In this document: positions 1 through 5,557 of the stretch, in pieces | Position numbering within the stretch: position 1 is the stretch's first letter | Layout of the letters: each line of letters starts with the position of its first letter | NCBI GenBank assembly: GCA_011046015.1 | Contig: DSBO01000210.1 | Coordinates: 1 to 12,554 of the forward strand | Source of the DNA: Thioalkalivibrio sp. | Lineage (GTDB): Bacteria > Pseudomonadota > Gammaproteobacteria > SpSt-1174 | Length of the DNA: 12,554 bases | Direction: 5' to 3' | The notes under the pieces: model-generated | The model's database searches: none | The model's input: the letters and a program-made list of their open reading frames with translations, nothing else | What the model was told of the DNA's origin: nothing | Position numbers and translations under genes: made by a program

Positions 1-85
1 CGCGACCGAGCACCTGAAGGAACGCGGGTTCAAGCGTAACCGCCGCAGCGAGCCGGGGAACATCACCACCGAGAAATACTGGTGA
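1..85 (+). CDS. fpr: Ferredoxin-NADP+ reductase, C-terminal end (partial)
   Basis: This is the last 27 codons of a gene that starts before the window, read from base 2 and ending in TGA at 83-85. The visible peptide begins ATEHLKERGF and ends ITTEKYW. From memory, E. coli-type ferredoxin/flavodoxin-NADP+ reductase ends in RPGHMTAEHYW, where the C-terminal aromatic residue stacks on or near the FAD, and the spacing matches. The enzyme is a cytoplasmic flavoprotein that moves electrons between NADPH and ferredoxin or flavodoxin. Only the tail of the NADP-binding domain is seen, so the call rests on a short stretch. It is strengthened by a second, longer copy at 2842-3065 that includes the CGN motif of the family. 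The first 31 bases here are identical to the second copy. Confidence 0.72.
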   Translation, partial: ATEHLKERGFKRNRRSEPGNITTEKYW

Positions 86-207
86 TCGCGGTGCAGATCA
101 CGGATACAGGCCTGCCGCCGCCATGTCCAACTCGCCGGTTTATGCTATACAAGCTCTGACCTCACCCGGGTCATGACGCCAACCAGCACCAGGGAAGAAC
201 GATTTGC
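86..207 (+). promoter_or_regulatory. Intergenic leader with possible extended -10 promoter
   Basis: The gap between the fpr stop and the next start holds TGCTATACA at 143-151, which fits an extended -10 element (TGn plus TATACA at 146-151). No convincing -35 is seen, as is usual for extended -10 promoters. A Shine-Dalgarno-like AGGGAAG lies at 191-197, ten bases before the ATG at 208. I see no clear hairpin terminator for fpr here. This is a motif-level inference. Confidence 0.3.
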
Positions 208-1155
208 ATGGGCACGATGGACCAGACCCTCGCCGTAGTCCTCTTCATCGTCTTCAACGCGCTCATCATCCTCGCCGGCATCATCTGGCTCATCTGGCGC
301 GACACCCAGGGCAGGCCCTGGTGGAAACATGCCGGCATGCTGACCGGGCTTGCACTCACCCTGCTCTGCGCGGTCCTGCTCGGCATCGGCATGGGCACCC
401 AGTGGCAGGGCATGGAACTGAACGGCTGCGTTGCGACCGGCAAGTGCTACTGTGAGAACCTGCCCCTGCTCGGCACGCCCATAGCCATCACCCAGCCGGT
501 GAGCACACTCACGGCCTTTGCCCCCATCATCAGTGGCCTGCTCATCCTGGGCTGGGCAGACATCGACCGCCTGTCCGGCCGCCGCGACGGCAACCCCATG
601 AAGACCGGCAACGTCTATGCCCTGCTCTTCGGCAGCATCGTGCTGCTGCTGGGGCCCGACAGCATGGCCTTTCACGTGAGCATGACCGAGGTGATCAGCC
701 GCTTCGATCCACTCTCCATCAGCCTGTTCGCCATCTTTGCCGCGCTCTACGGCATCTGGCGCGCCTCGCTGGCCGATTAGACCCGCTGGGGCCTGATCGT
801 CTTTCTGCTCGGTTTCGGTCTGCTGGTGGCAGCCGCCCTGGTCGCCATCTTCGCCTTCGGCCTCACCGATCCGGTGAGCATGGCGACGCTGGGCGTGCTG
901 GTCATCGTCGAGCTCGTCCTCATCATCGCGACGGCGGCCGGTGGCATCAACCGTCTCAGGCGCAACTTTGGCTACTTCTTCGCCATCCTGGTCGGGTTCG
1001 GCCTGGCCTTCTTCCTGTGGTTCGCCTCCGAGACCGGCCGCAGCCTGTGCGAAACAACGTCTTTCTGGCAAGGCCACGGCGGCTGGCACCTCCTCGCCAT
1101 GGGCCTCGTGCCATTCGTCTTCTTCCTGCACTTTCGCGCCGAGTCCCGGCCCTGA
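208..1155 (+). pseudogene. CREST/ceramidase-like membrane hydrolase, interrupted by in-frame TAG
   Basis: One reading frame runs from ATG 208 to TGA 1153-1155 (315 positions), broken only by TAG at 778-780 (position 191). The frame is the same on both sides, and the second half continues the membrane-protein pattern without any start signal of its own. About nine hydrophobic segments are visible: two at the N-terminus, then a seven-helix core. The core shows the CREST superfamily pattern (alkaline ceramidase, PAQR, Per1, SID-1): Cys82-Glu83 before the first core helix, Ser152-x3-His156 in the second, Asp167 at the third, and His290-x3-His294 (GHGGWHLL) in the last. In the family these His and Asp residues bind a catalytic zinc that hydrolyses an amide bond. 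The TAG separates the SxxxH half from the HxxxH half, so a 190-residue product would lack two of the three His ligands. It is either a nonsense pseudogene, a sequencing error, or a readthrough gene. The substrate is unknown. It leads a plus-strand cluster with the two genes that follow. Confidence 0.68.
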
Positions 1156-1175
1156 TCGACAAGGACGCCCCATCC

Positions 1176-1643
1176 ATGGAAGCCACCACACGCAACCAGG
1201 TCATCACGCATCTCATCCTGTTCTGCTCGCTCGCGCTGGCCATGTTCCTGGCCCTGCTCGCACCGCAGTGGATACAGACGACCGCCGGGGCATGGATCAT
1301 CGGCATCGTCGGGCTGGTCTTCGTCGCCACTCTGCTGGTGCTCACCTCCATCGCCTCCTTCGGCGACAGCATTCCGGGTAATACCTTCAGCGAGTTGCTA
1401 CGCGAAAGCACCCTCAACAGCACCTTCTATCCATGGGCGCTTTCCGTCTACATGGGCCGATGGTTCCACCCGGTGGACGGTCTCGAGTCGCCACTGGGTC
1501 TCTTCGGGCCCGTGCTGCTGATGGCGCTGACCTGGGGGATCATCGTGCTGGGCGATGTACTGAGGAAGAAGGGAAAGCGCATCTGGCCGTGGCTGATCGT
1601 GGCCCTGGGCTTTGCAACAGGCATCATCACCTGGCCGGCATAG
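1176..1643 (+). CDS. Small four-helix membrane protein with WFHPVD motif (paralogue 1)
   Basis: A 155-residue protein, start chosen at ATG 1176 because AAGGA at 1161-1165 lies ten bases upstream and the longer upstream frame is shadow of the preceding gene. Four hydrophobic segments are visible, at roughly residues 8-28, 36-58, 108-125 and 135-153. Between the second and third lies RWFHPVDGLESP, and the chain ends in GFATGIITWPA. The next gene has the same layout with HWFHPVDDLKPG and GYATGAILWP, so the two are tandem paralogues. I do not recognise the family and assign no function. Conserved Trp, His and Asp in the loop could bind a metal or a partner, but that is speculation. It starts 20 bases after the stop of the interrupted CREST-like gene, so an operon is likely. 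Confidence 0.75.
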   Translation: MEATTRNQVITHLILFCSLALAMFLALLAPQWIQTTAGAWIIGIVGLVFVATLLVLTSIASFGDSIPGNTFSELLRESTLNSTFYPWALSVYMGRWFHPVDGLESPLGLFGPVLLMALTWGIIVLGDVLRKKGKRIWPWLIVALGFATGIITWPA

Positions 1644-1653
1644 GGAGATCGAC

Positions 1654-2040
1654 ATGCTCAGCAAACAGTTCATGACACACTTTGGCGTCGGCATGGCGCC
1701 CATCGCCGTGGTGCTGCTCGACGTGATCTTCGTTGGCCCGGGCGCGGGCAACGAACTGGTCGATGCCATGCGTTCCTCGGGCGCCACCCCGTTCATCGCC
1801 TGGGTGGTCGCCCTGTTCGTCGGTCACTGGTTTCATCCGGTGGATGACTTGAAGCCGGGCTTCGGCGTGATCGGCTTCCCGTGGAACTACATCATCTTTG
1901 GCGGACTCACGCTCCTGGTCGGCCTGCTCAGCTTCCTGGTGATCCCCACCGGGAGCGTCTCCGGCTGGTTCCCGTTCGTGATGGTGTTTGCCGGCTATGC
2001 CACCGGGGCCATCTTGTGGCCGGTGGGTTTATACGACTAG
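1654..2040 (+). CDS. Small four-helix membrane protein with WFHPVD motif (paralogue 2)
   Basis: A 128-residue integral membrane protein. Start ATG 1654 was chosen because AGGGAG at 1642-1647, overlapping the stop of the preceding gene, gives an ideal ribosome-binding site. Hydrophobic segments lie near residues 10-30, 47-63, 77-95 and 104-122. The loop motif GHWFHPVDDLKPG and C-terminal GYATGAILWP repeat the features of the preceding 155-residue protein, so this is a tandem paralogue; the shorter length comes mainly from a shorter segment before the motif. Only 10 bases separate the two genes. The stop TAG at 2038-2040 forms a CTAG palindrome with the stop of the converging gene on the other strand. 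Function unknown; the context suggests it works with the CREST-like protein in the membrane. Confidence 0.75.
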   Translation: MLSKQFMTHFGVGMAPIAVVLLDVIFVGPGAGNELVDAMRSSGATPFIAWVVALFVGHWFHPVDDLKPGFGVIGFPWNYIIFGGLTLLVGLLSFLVIPTGSVSGWFPFVMVFAGYATGAILWPVGLYD

Positions 2041-2745
2041 AGGCCGTGCAGCCGCCGGATCTCGGCCAGGCGGTCATTGTCGTAGAACTGCACGTGGGCG
2101 TAACCCCTGAAGCTCTCCCAGCTGCCGCCCCAGTAAAGGCCCAGTATGGCGACCTCTTCCCCGAGTGCCTGCCAGAAGGTGGCCGTCTCCGGCCGGTCCT
2201 CCCAGCCGTAGCGCGAGTCGATGATATCCACCGCCAGTGCCTCCGGGTGACCATCCTGGCGGGTGGCATTGTGAAAGCTGAAGGAGACCTGGCTGCGCCC
2301 TGTCTCGTATAACGCCTGCTGCAGCCCCAGCGAACGCCAGGCATAGAAGATAGGAGACCCTCGGCCTGAACCCCCTGGCGCGCAGCTTCTCGAGCATGAT
2401 CTCCACCGCGCGACGCATGGACGGGTGCAGGCTGAGCAGCTTCTTTTCTTCCGGCCACTGCGCGCTGTCGCCCGACCAGTCCTCGTGCCTCCCAGCGGTC
2501 GACACCGCAGAGAGCAGGGACAGGGTGCGGCCGCCTGTGTCGATCCGGCCATCGGGCCGACCCATCCCCACGTGCCTGCCCTGGAATGCCTCGATGGCCG
2601 CGATGGTCACGGGGCCGATCACACCATCCACCACCAGCGGCACGCCTGGCAGGTCCGGATAGTGGTTCAGTCAGGTCTGGATCTGTCGCGCGTCCTCGGT
2701 GTGATTCACACCGCCCCAACCGACCGATGCCTGGATAATCGTCAT
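2037..2745 (-). pseudogene. Peptidoglycan-binding / M15-type peptidase, disabled by stop and frameshift
   Basis: The gene would start at ATG 2745-2743, preceded by an AGGGAC ribosome-binding site, and end at TAG 2039-2037 (about 235 codons). After 24 residues (MTIIQASVGWGGVNHTED...) a TGA at 2673-2671 replaces what is probably a Trp (QIQT-stop-LNHYPDLPG). The frame then continues through LVVDGVIGPVTIAAIEAFQG, typical of a peptidoglycan-binding domain (VDGxxGPxT). Near 2350-2365 the frame shifts by one base: the chain leaves ARGFRPRV and resumes as IFYAWRSLGLQQALYETGR. The second half has the Zn-peptidase pattern of M15-like endolysins and carboxypeptidases: SFHN, AVDIID and HVQ would supply His, Asp and His. 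The intact ancestor probably cut peptide cross-links in the cell wall, as in phage-type lysins. Two independent lesions make this a pseudogene unless the sequence is wrong. The family call is confident in outline; the exact subfamily is not. Confidence 0.75.
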
Positions 2746-2841
2746 GAAGCCGTCCCTGTGCAGGCTGATATCCGTATACACACGTCACTGATGGCGCACC
2801 CGGGATGGCGCAGCCACTCACATCGGGCGTGAGTATAAAAC
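2746..2841. other. Short intergenic stretch before the fpr fragment
   Basis: About 96 bases between the start of the disabled peptidase gene and the first recognisable fpr homology. On the minus strand it supplies the ribosome-binding site and probably the promoter of the peptidase gene; TATACT at 2833-2838, read on the minus strand, is a possible -10. The left edge of the duplicated fpr segment must lie close to 2832-2842. I see no other structure. Confidence 0.35.
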
Positions 2842-3065
2842 AGGCCCCGTAGCAGCGTCAGCCTGCACGGGCGCACTCACCCCTGCTCACCGACGGCCGC
2901 CTGGAAACGGCGATCAACCTGCGGCTTTCCCTCGAACACGTGCAGATCATGCCCTGCGGCAACCAGGGCATGATCCAGGACGCGACCGAGCACCTGAAGG
3001 AACGCGGGTTCCGGAAGAACCGTCGCAGCGAGCCCGGCCACCTCATCACCTAGAAGTACTGGTAA
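2842..3065 (+). pseudogene. Fragment of a second ferredoxin-NADP+ reductase gene (3' end)
   Basis: Translation of this strand gives the C-terminal part of an Fpr-type reductase without a start codon: VSLHGR in one frame (about 2856-2875), then after an apparent one-base loss near 2878-2884, LLTDGRLETAINL, HVQIMPCGNQGMIQ, ATEHLKERGFRKNRRSEPG. The CGN segment matches the NADP-binding region of the family (VMLCGN in E. coli, from memory). Where the copy at base 71 has GAG (Glu), this one has TAG at 3051-3053, so the reading would end three residues early; KYW and TAA follow at 3054-3065. Bases 2981-3065 align without gaps to 1-85 with 71 of 85 identical; the first 31 are identical and all 14 differences lie after them. 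It is a truncated, non-functional remnant of a paralogous or duplicated fpr. Confidence 0.75.
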
Positions 3066-3083
3066 AGCCGCGGCCGGGATGAC

Positions 3084-3593
3084 CTAGACAGCCGGCCCGG
3101 CGGCGCCGGGCCGGCGCCGGATACGCAGCTGCAACAGGGCCCAGAACGCCCCCGCCACCGGCAGGCTGAACAGGGCGAGATAGGTCGCAATGAGCAGCAT
3201 GTCCACGACCGAGGTCGTGGCGAACAGGCCGAACAGCACCGCGCTGGTCACGCCACAGGGAAGCAGGGCCGCGAGCAGAATCATCGGCAGGTTGAAGCGG
3301 CCCAGCCACGCCAGCACCCACCAGGCAAACAGGCCGTAGCTGGGCACCGCCACGTAGGATACGGCCACCCCCACCGCAGCCATCTCGCCGAGGACCCGCA
3401 GGACGTCCGCCGGCTGGCGATGCATGAGCCAGGTATGATCCAGGATCGCGAGGGCCAGCACGGCGCCGAGCACGGCGGCCCAGGGGTTCACCAGCACGGC
3501 GAGCAGCAGGCGACCGCGCGAGACGGCCTGGCCGGCGTGGCCGGGTTCGTCGGCAAGCCGCGACACCGGCGGCTGGTAGGGATTGACCGACAT
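3084..3593 (-). CDS. NPYQPP-type small membrane protein, function unknown
   Basis: A 169-residue protein, start chosen at ATG 3593 because GGGAGAG lies six bases upstream and the chain then begins MSVNPYQPP, a short N-terminal motif seen in many uncharacterised bacterial membrane proteins. The longer upstream frame is Arg/Pro-rich and looks non-coding. After about 25 polar residues there are four hydrophobic segments (approximately residues 29-48, 68-93, 97-120 and 126-152), followed by a basic tail RIRRRPG that should face the cytoplasm. I recognise no catalytic motif. The last codons lie in a perfect GC-rich inverted repeat (3091-3115). It stands alone between the fpr fragment and the terminator of the cytochrome gene, so it is probably transcribed by itself. 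Confidence 0.65.
   Translation of the reverse strand: MSVNPYQPPVSRLADEPGHAGQAVSRGRLLLAVLVNPWAAVLGAVLALAILDHTWLMHRQPADVLRVLGEMAAVGVAVSYVAVPSYGLFAWWVLAWLGRFNLPMILLAALLPCGVTSAVLFGLFATTSVVDMLLIATYLALFSLPVAGAFWALLQLRIRRRPGAAGPAV
3091..3115. repeat. Perfect 11-bp inverted repeat with 3-base loop
   Basis: GCCGGCCCGGC at 3091-3101 is followed by GGC and then its exact reverse complement at 3105-3115. It overlaps the final codons of the NPYQPP membrane protein gene (residues PGAAGPAV). No T-tract follows on either strand, so a standard intrinsic terminator is not shown, although the stem would be very stable in RNA and could protect the 3' end or slow polymerase. Confidence 0.6.
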
Positions 3594-3866
3594 GCGCACT
3601 CTCCCGGCGGCGTCTGGATAGATCCTCGCGCCACGATAACGCCGGACGGGCCATGGCGTCCCGCCTGCGTCCGGCGCGCGGGCCCGGTGTTCGCGTTCAG
3701 CAGGACTGCGGACGACCGGGGAGGGGGGAGATGGACCTGTCGGCGGCAAAGCAAGCTGGCCCGCATGAGTGCGGCCATGAACGAGAAGAGCCGATGGCCC
3801 TCTTCCGGGCCATCGGCTTTCAGGTTGCGTGCTCGGCCGCTCAGCCCCCGACGGCGGCTGCGAGCG
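3594..3866. other. Intergenic region between membrane protein and cytochrome genes
   Basis: About 270 bases hold the ribosome-binding site and presumably the promoter of the NPYQPP gene on the left and the terminator hairpin of the cytochrome gene at 3789-3818 on the right. Reading frames in either strand here have no family resemblance and cross the terminator, so I call none. Confidence 0.5.
3789..3818 (-). terminator. Hairpin terminator after the cytochrome gene
   Basis: AGCCGATGGCCC at 3789-3800 and its exact reverse complement GGGCCATCGGCT at 3807-3818 enclose a six-base loop: a 12-bp perfect stem. It lies about 48 bases after the stop of the minus-strand cytochrome gene. The downstream side on the minus strand (CTTCTCGTTC) is only moderately T-rich; on the plus strand TTTC follows. 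The position fits termination of the cytochrome transcript best; a bidirectional role is possible. Confidence 0.65.
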
Positions 3867-5273
3867 TCACGGGTTCAGTTTTGCCTTGATGGTCGCGCCC
3901 GTAGCGTCGCTACCCAGCGTGACCGGGAAGCTCACGTGATGCCACCGCCCCGCCGCGTGGTCGTCGTGGACCGCGAAGGCGATCGTGTAAGGGACGTCCA
4001 GGGCGATGAAATGATCGCCCTCGAGGTCTCCGGTATCGAGGTCGCGCTCGAAGATCACGGTCCAGGTCCCGTCCTCCGTCCACTTGCTGTAGGCCTTCAC
4101 GTCGGTGCGGCTGCCCTCGGTCTTCGGCGGGTCCACGTCGGCGAATGCCTCGACCGGCACGAGCACGCGGCGAGGAATGATGGCCCCGTCGTCGAACGCG
4201 ACCGTCGGATCGAAGGGGGCGGCGTTCATGTTCGGACCGGCGATGATCAGCGGCGGGGCGTTCTCCAGGTTGTTCCACCAGGCGTCGCGCGGCAGGGCGT
4301 TGAAGCCCATGATGGCGGCGTCGTACATCCAGGTCGGATTGCCTTCTAAATCCAGGGCGTTGGTGCTGAACACGTCCGACCCGCTGTCGCCGGCCCGGCT
4401 GGCGAGCACATAGCCATCGGTCAGCGACTGCACGGCCGCCGAGCGCCCACCACGGAAGTGCCACATGTCGAGGAACTCGCCCGCGGCGCGGTCCGCCACA
4501 TCCAGGAGGTACTTGCTCGCACCCGTGTCGCCCGGCATGTGCGCCTGGTCGTCATGGCAGGTCGCCCAGCAGCCGACGGTATGGAAGCTCGCCTGACTTT
4601 CGAGGATCTGACCACCGCTCGTCTCAACCCAGTAGTTGGGCTCGACCAGCAGCTCGGTGGTGGTCGGCAGGAGCATCACGCTGATGCGATCCTCGGCGCT
4701 ATAGAGGTCGTAGGTCGCATCGACGAGTTCGTTGGGTTTCTCGAACCCGGTGGTGACCCAGACCCCTTCCTTGAGCGTCAACAGGTCGTGGCTTGCCCCG
4801 GGTCGCAGCTGCTGCGTCTCCCAGGAGGCCTTGAGGAAAAACTTGTCGTTGGTATACGCCGCCTGGACGGTGATGTCCCGGAAACCCACCTTGCCGGGGA
4901 TGGGATCGGCGTCTGCACCCACCAGGAGATTGCCGAGCTCGGCCGGGCCCGGTGCGCTGCTGCCGTGACAGCTGGTGCAGGAGGCCGCGCTGAAGCGAAT
5001 CTGGTTGACGCGTGCACCGCTGTGCCAGGTGTCCTGATCGCCCGCCTCGCGCACCACCCACTCCCAGCTGCGCTGGGCGGGCGCGAAGGCGGTCACCGTC
5101 ACCGGGTCGCCCCAGACGATCCCCTCGGGCGCGCCAGCAAAGTAGTCGACGACGGGTTCGGTCGCCCCGCCACCGCCAGAGGACGAACCGAAACAACCGG
5201 CGAGCAGGGTGCCGGCAAGCGCCGCGCACGCCACGGTGGCAAGATGATATTTATGGATATTTGCAGCTGGCAT
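3867..5273 (-). CDS. Ethylbenzene dehydrogenase-related haem c lipoprotein
   Basis: A 468-residue exported protein, ATG at 5273 preceded by GGGGGAA. Residues 1-26 form a lipoprotein signal peptide with lipobox LLAGC (Cys27), followed by a Ser/Gly linker, so the mature protein should be membrane-anchored and periplasm-facing. CTSCH at 99-103 is a standard haem c site. GCWATCHDDQAHMP at 234-247 contains CX3CH (Cys235, Cys239, His240), a variant spacing that may hold a second haem. The beta-rich remainder, including WHFRGGRSA (271-279) and the C-terminal TWTVIFERDL and IALDVPYTIAFAVHDD segments, resembles the ethylbenzene dehydrogenase-type (EB_dh) haem-binding domain also found in cytochrome subunits of DMSO reductase-family enzymes. 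It probably carries electrons in an anaerobic or microaerobic chain; no molybdenum subunit is encoded nearby, so the partner is unknown. It is the first gene after ccmI on the same strand, 284 bases away, with an FNR-like box between. Confidence 0.75.
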   Translation of the reverse strand: MPAANIHKYHLATVACAALAGTLLAGCFGSSSGGGGATEPVVDYFAGAPEGIVWGDPVTVTAFAPAQRSWEWVVREAGDQDTWHSGARVNQIRFSAASCTSCHGSSAPGPAELGNLLVGADADPIPGKVGFRDITVQAAYTNDKFFLKASWETQQLRPGASHDLLTLKEGVWVTTGFEKPNELVDATYDLYSAEDRISVMLLPTTTELLVEPNYWVETSGGQILESQASFHTVGCWATCHDDQAHMPGDTGASKYLLDVADRAAGEFLDMWHFRGGRSAAVQSLTDGYVLASRAGDSGSDVFSTNALDLEGNPTWMYDAAIMGFNALPRDAWWNNLENAPPLIIAGPNMNAAPFDPTVAFDDGAIIPRRVLVPVEAFADVDPPKTEGSRTDVKAYSKWTEDGTWTVIFERDLDTGDLEGDHFIALDVPYTIAFAVHDDHAAGRWHHVSFPVTLGSDATGATIKAKLNP

Positions 5274-5557
5274 TGCGAATTCCCCCAGAGATATGAGCCA
5301 ACTCGATTCGGCATCCCCAATTCCCGATTCACGACCACCGAGGCGACGGGCCGCATCAGCGGAAAGCGGGCGAGGTGCGCAATCTGGACAGCGACACGCT
5401 GTCTCGGCGCGCCCTACCGGTTGCCGCGGCAGAAACGAGTTGCCGGGGCACCGTTAGTGTGTAGTACATCCCGGGGCAGGTTGTGCGAGAAACTTGTCCG
5501 GGTATTGATGATCGTCAACCACCGGTCACGTGCTATGCCCGGTGTCGTCGTCGCCAC
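5274..5557 (-). promoter_or_regulatory. Control region of the cytochrome gene
   Basis: A 284-base gap between ccmI and the cytochrome gene. It contains the FNR-like box at 5505-5518 and, on the minus strand, TACACT at 5463-5458 as a possible -10; this would put the box centre near -60, a position used by FNR-type activators. The remaining stretch, about 180 bases, would be a long leader without a gene that I can support. The ribosome-binding site GGGGGA lies just upstream of 5273. No T-tract hairpin ending the ccm transcript is evident. Confidence 0.4.
5505..5518 (-). promoter_or_regulatory. FNR/ANR-like binding site
   Basis: TTGAT GATC GTCAA matches the FNR-family consensus TTGAT-N4-ATCAA at nine of ten defined positions. 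It sits between the ccm operon and the haem c lipoprotein gene, about 230 bases before the start of the latter. FNR-type regulators activate anaerobic respiration genes, which suits a cytochrome gene. A match of this quality can occur by chance in a genome, so the role is inferred from context. Confidence 0.5.

Noticed and set aside
826..1155. Separate 109-residue membrane protein starting at GTG 826
   Set aside because: Same frame as the preceding gene, no ribosome-binding site, and it supplies the HxxxH helix missing from the first half; it is better read as the downstream part of one broken gene.
145..1191. Long minus-strand reading frame opposite the membrane-protein cluster
   Set aside because: Asp/Glu/Gln/Gly/His-rich composition typical of the antisense shadow of hydrophobic genes in GC-rich DNA; no domain or hydrophobic core.
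2350..2365. Programmed frameshift in the M15 gene
   Set aside because: No slippery heptamer or downstream structure that I can see, and the same gene also carries a nonsense codon, so decay explains it better.
2671..2673. TGA read as tryptophan (alternative genetic code)
   Set aside because: Many intact genes in the window, including ccmA, ccmB, ccmC, ccmD, ccmF, ccmG, ccmH and the cytochrome, use TGA as their stop.
3731..3889. Small plus-strand frame starting MDLSAAKQAG after a GGGGGAG
   Set aside because: It runs through the terminator hairpin at 3789-3818 and into the end of the cytochrome gene; no family resemblance.
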